A stretch of 6,067 bases of DNA, taken from the NCBI GenBank assembly GCA_035306725.1, contig DATGNN010000465.1:1-6067 (forward strand), given 5' to 3'. The stretch comes from JAAYEB01 sp035306725 (GTDB lineage: Bacteria > Fibrobacterota > Chitinivibrionia > Chitinivibrionales > Chitinispirillaceae). A model generated the notes under the pieces. It worked only from the letters and a program-made list of their open reading frames with translations. It searched no databases and had not been told where the DNA came from. Of this stretch, positions 5,849-6,067 are shown one piece after another. Position 1 is the stretch's first letter. Each line of letters begins with the position of its first letter. The position numbers were made by a program, and so were the translations under genes.

Positions 5849-6067
5849 ATATCGGAAAAAACTATTACCCGGTAATGCTTAAACTGGAAAATTCCAAATG
5901 CCTGTTAATCGGCGGTGGGAAAATTGCTCAGAGAAAGCTTGAAAAACTCCTTGAATCAGGGGCAATTGTTACAATCGTTAGTCCGGATGTTACTTCAGGG
6001 ATTGAAAAGCTGTGTAATGAAGAGAAAGTAAGTTGGATTGTTGATACATATAAGAGTTGCTATCTTG
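5845..6067 (+). CDS. Precorrin-2 dehydrogenase / siroheme synthase N-terminal domain (5' part)
   Basis: The first 74 codons of a gene that continues past the window end. The start MNIGKNYYPVMLKLENSKCL leads into the Rossmann motif LLIGGGKIAQRKLEKLLESGA (20-40), then VTIVSPDVT. This is the typical opening of the Met8p/CysG-N/YlnF family, which oxidises precorrin-2 to sirohydrochlorin with NAD+ and often inserts Fe2+ to make siroheme. ATG 5845 overlaps the hemA stop by four bases (ATGA), with AGGA at 5837-5840 as the ribosome site. Position after hemA fits tetrapyrrole synthesis. In some bacteria a protein of this type beside hemA instead has a helper role in heme synthesis, so the exact product is open. 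Whether a C-terminal methyltransferase domain (full CysG) follows cannot be seen. Confidence 0.88.
   Translation, partial: MNIGKNYYPVMLKLENSKCLLIGGGKIAQRKLEKLLESGAIVTIVSPDVTSGIEKLCNEEKVSWIVDTYKSCYL

Overview
The window is an AT-rich, plus-strand stretch of a Gram-negative (diderm) bacterial chromosome. The diderm call rests on a complete TonB energy-transduction module. Codon use leans to A/T and most starts are ATG. Lineage cannot be fixed from sequence alone. A DUF3450 / TtpC-like / ExbB / ExbD / TonB order is known from Vibrio TonB2-type clusters and other diderm phyla. A hemA directly followed by a Met8/CysG-N-type gene is common outside the Enterobacteria. I would guess a non-enterobacterial diderm such as Fibrobacterota or a deltaproteobacteria-like group, with low certainty.

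Region 1 (1-3817) is a tight TonB operon. It holds the 3' part of a DUF3450-type periplasmic coiled-coil protein, a TtpC-like protein (signal peptide, periplasmic coiled coil, then a MotA/TolQ/ExbB channel domain), a second smaller ExbB, an ExbD and a TonB. The first four genes overlap by 11, 1 and 8 bases, which suggests translational coupling; tonB follows after 103 bases. Together they would form a proton-driven inner-membrane motor (two ExbB-type subunits plus ExbD). TonB would carry its energy to outer-membrane receptors, with the two periplasmic coiled-coil proteins as accessory parts. The TPR gene that often closes such clusters in Vibrio is absent.

Region 2 (3818-4558) is a 741-base intergenic stretch with no convincing gene. 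Its first third is rich in inverted repeats: a terminator-like hairpin just after tonB, an imperfect palindrome built on TGAATTA heptamers, a clean 7-bp hairpin, and a small GC-rich palindrome that stands out from the AT-rich surroundings. Its last third looks like a hemA leader: an extended -10 promoter near 4232-4240, about 310 bases of 5' leader, and a long-range 14-of-15-bp inverted repeat (4414-4428 with 4517-4531) just upstream of the hemA start.

Region 3 (4559-6067) starts tetrapyrrole synthesis. It holds a full-length hemA (glutamyl-tRNA reductase, first committed step of C5-pathway tetrapyrrole synthesis) and, overlapping by ATGA, the first 74 codons of a precorrin-2 dehydrogenase / siroheme synthase N-domain protein that runs off the window. 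I see no wholly new gene system. The points most worth a second look are the structured intergenic element, the possible structured hemA leader, and the parallel layout of the first two periplasmic proteins.
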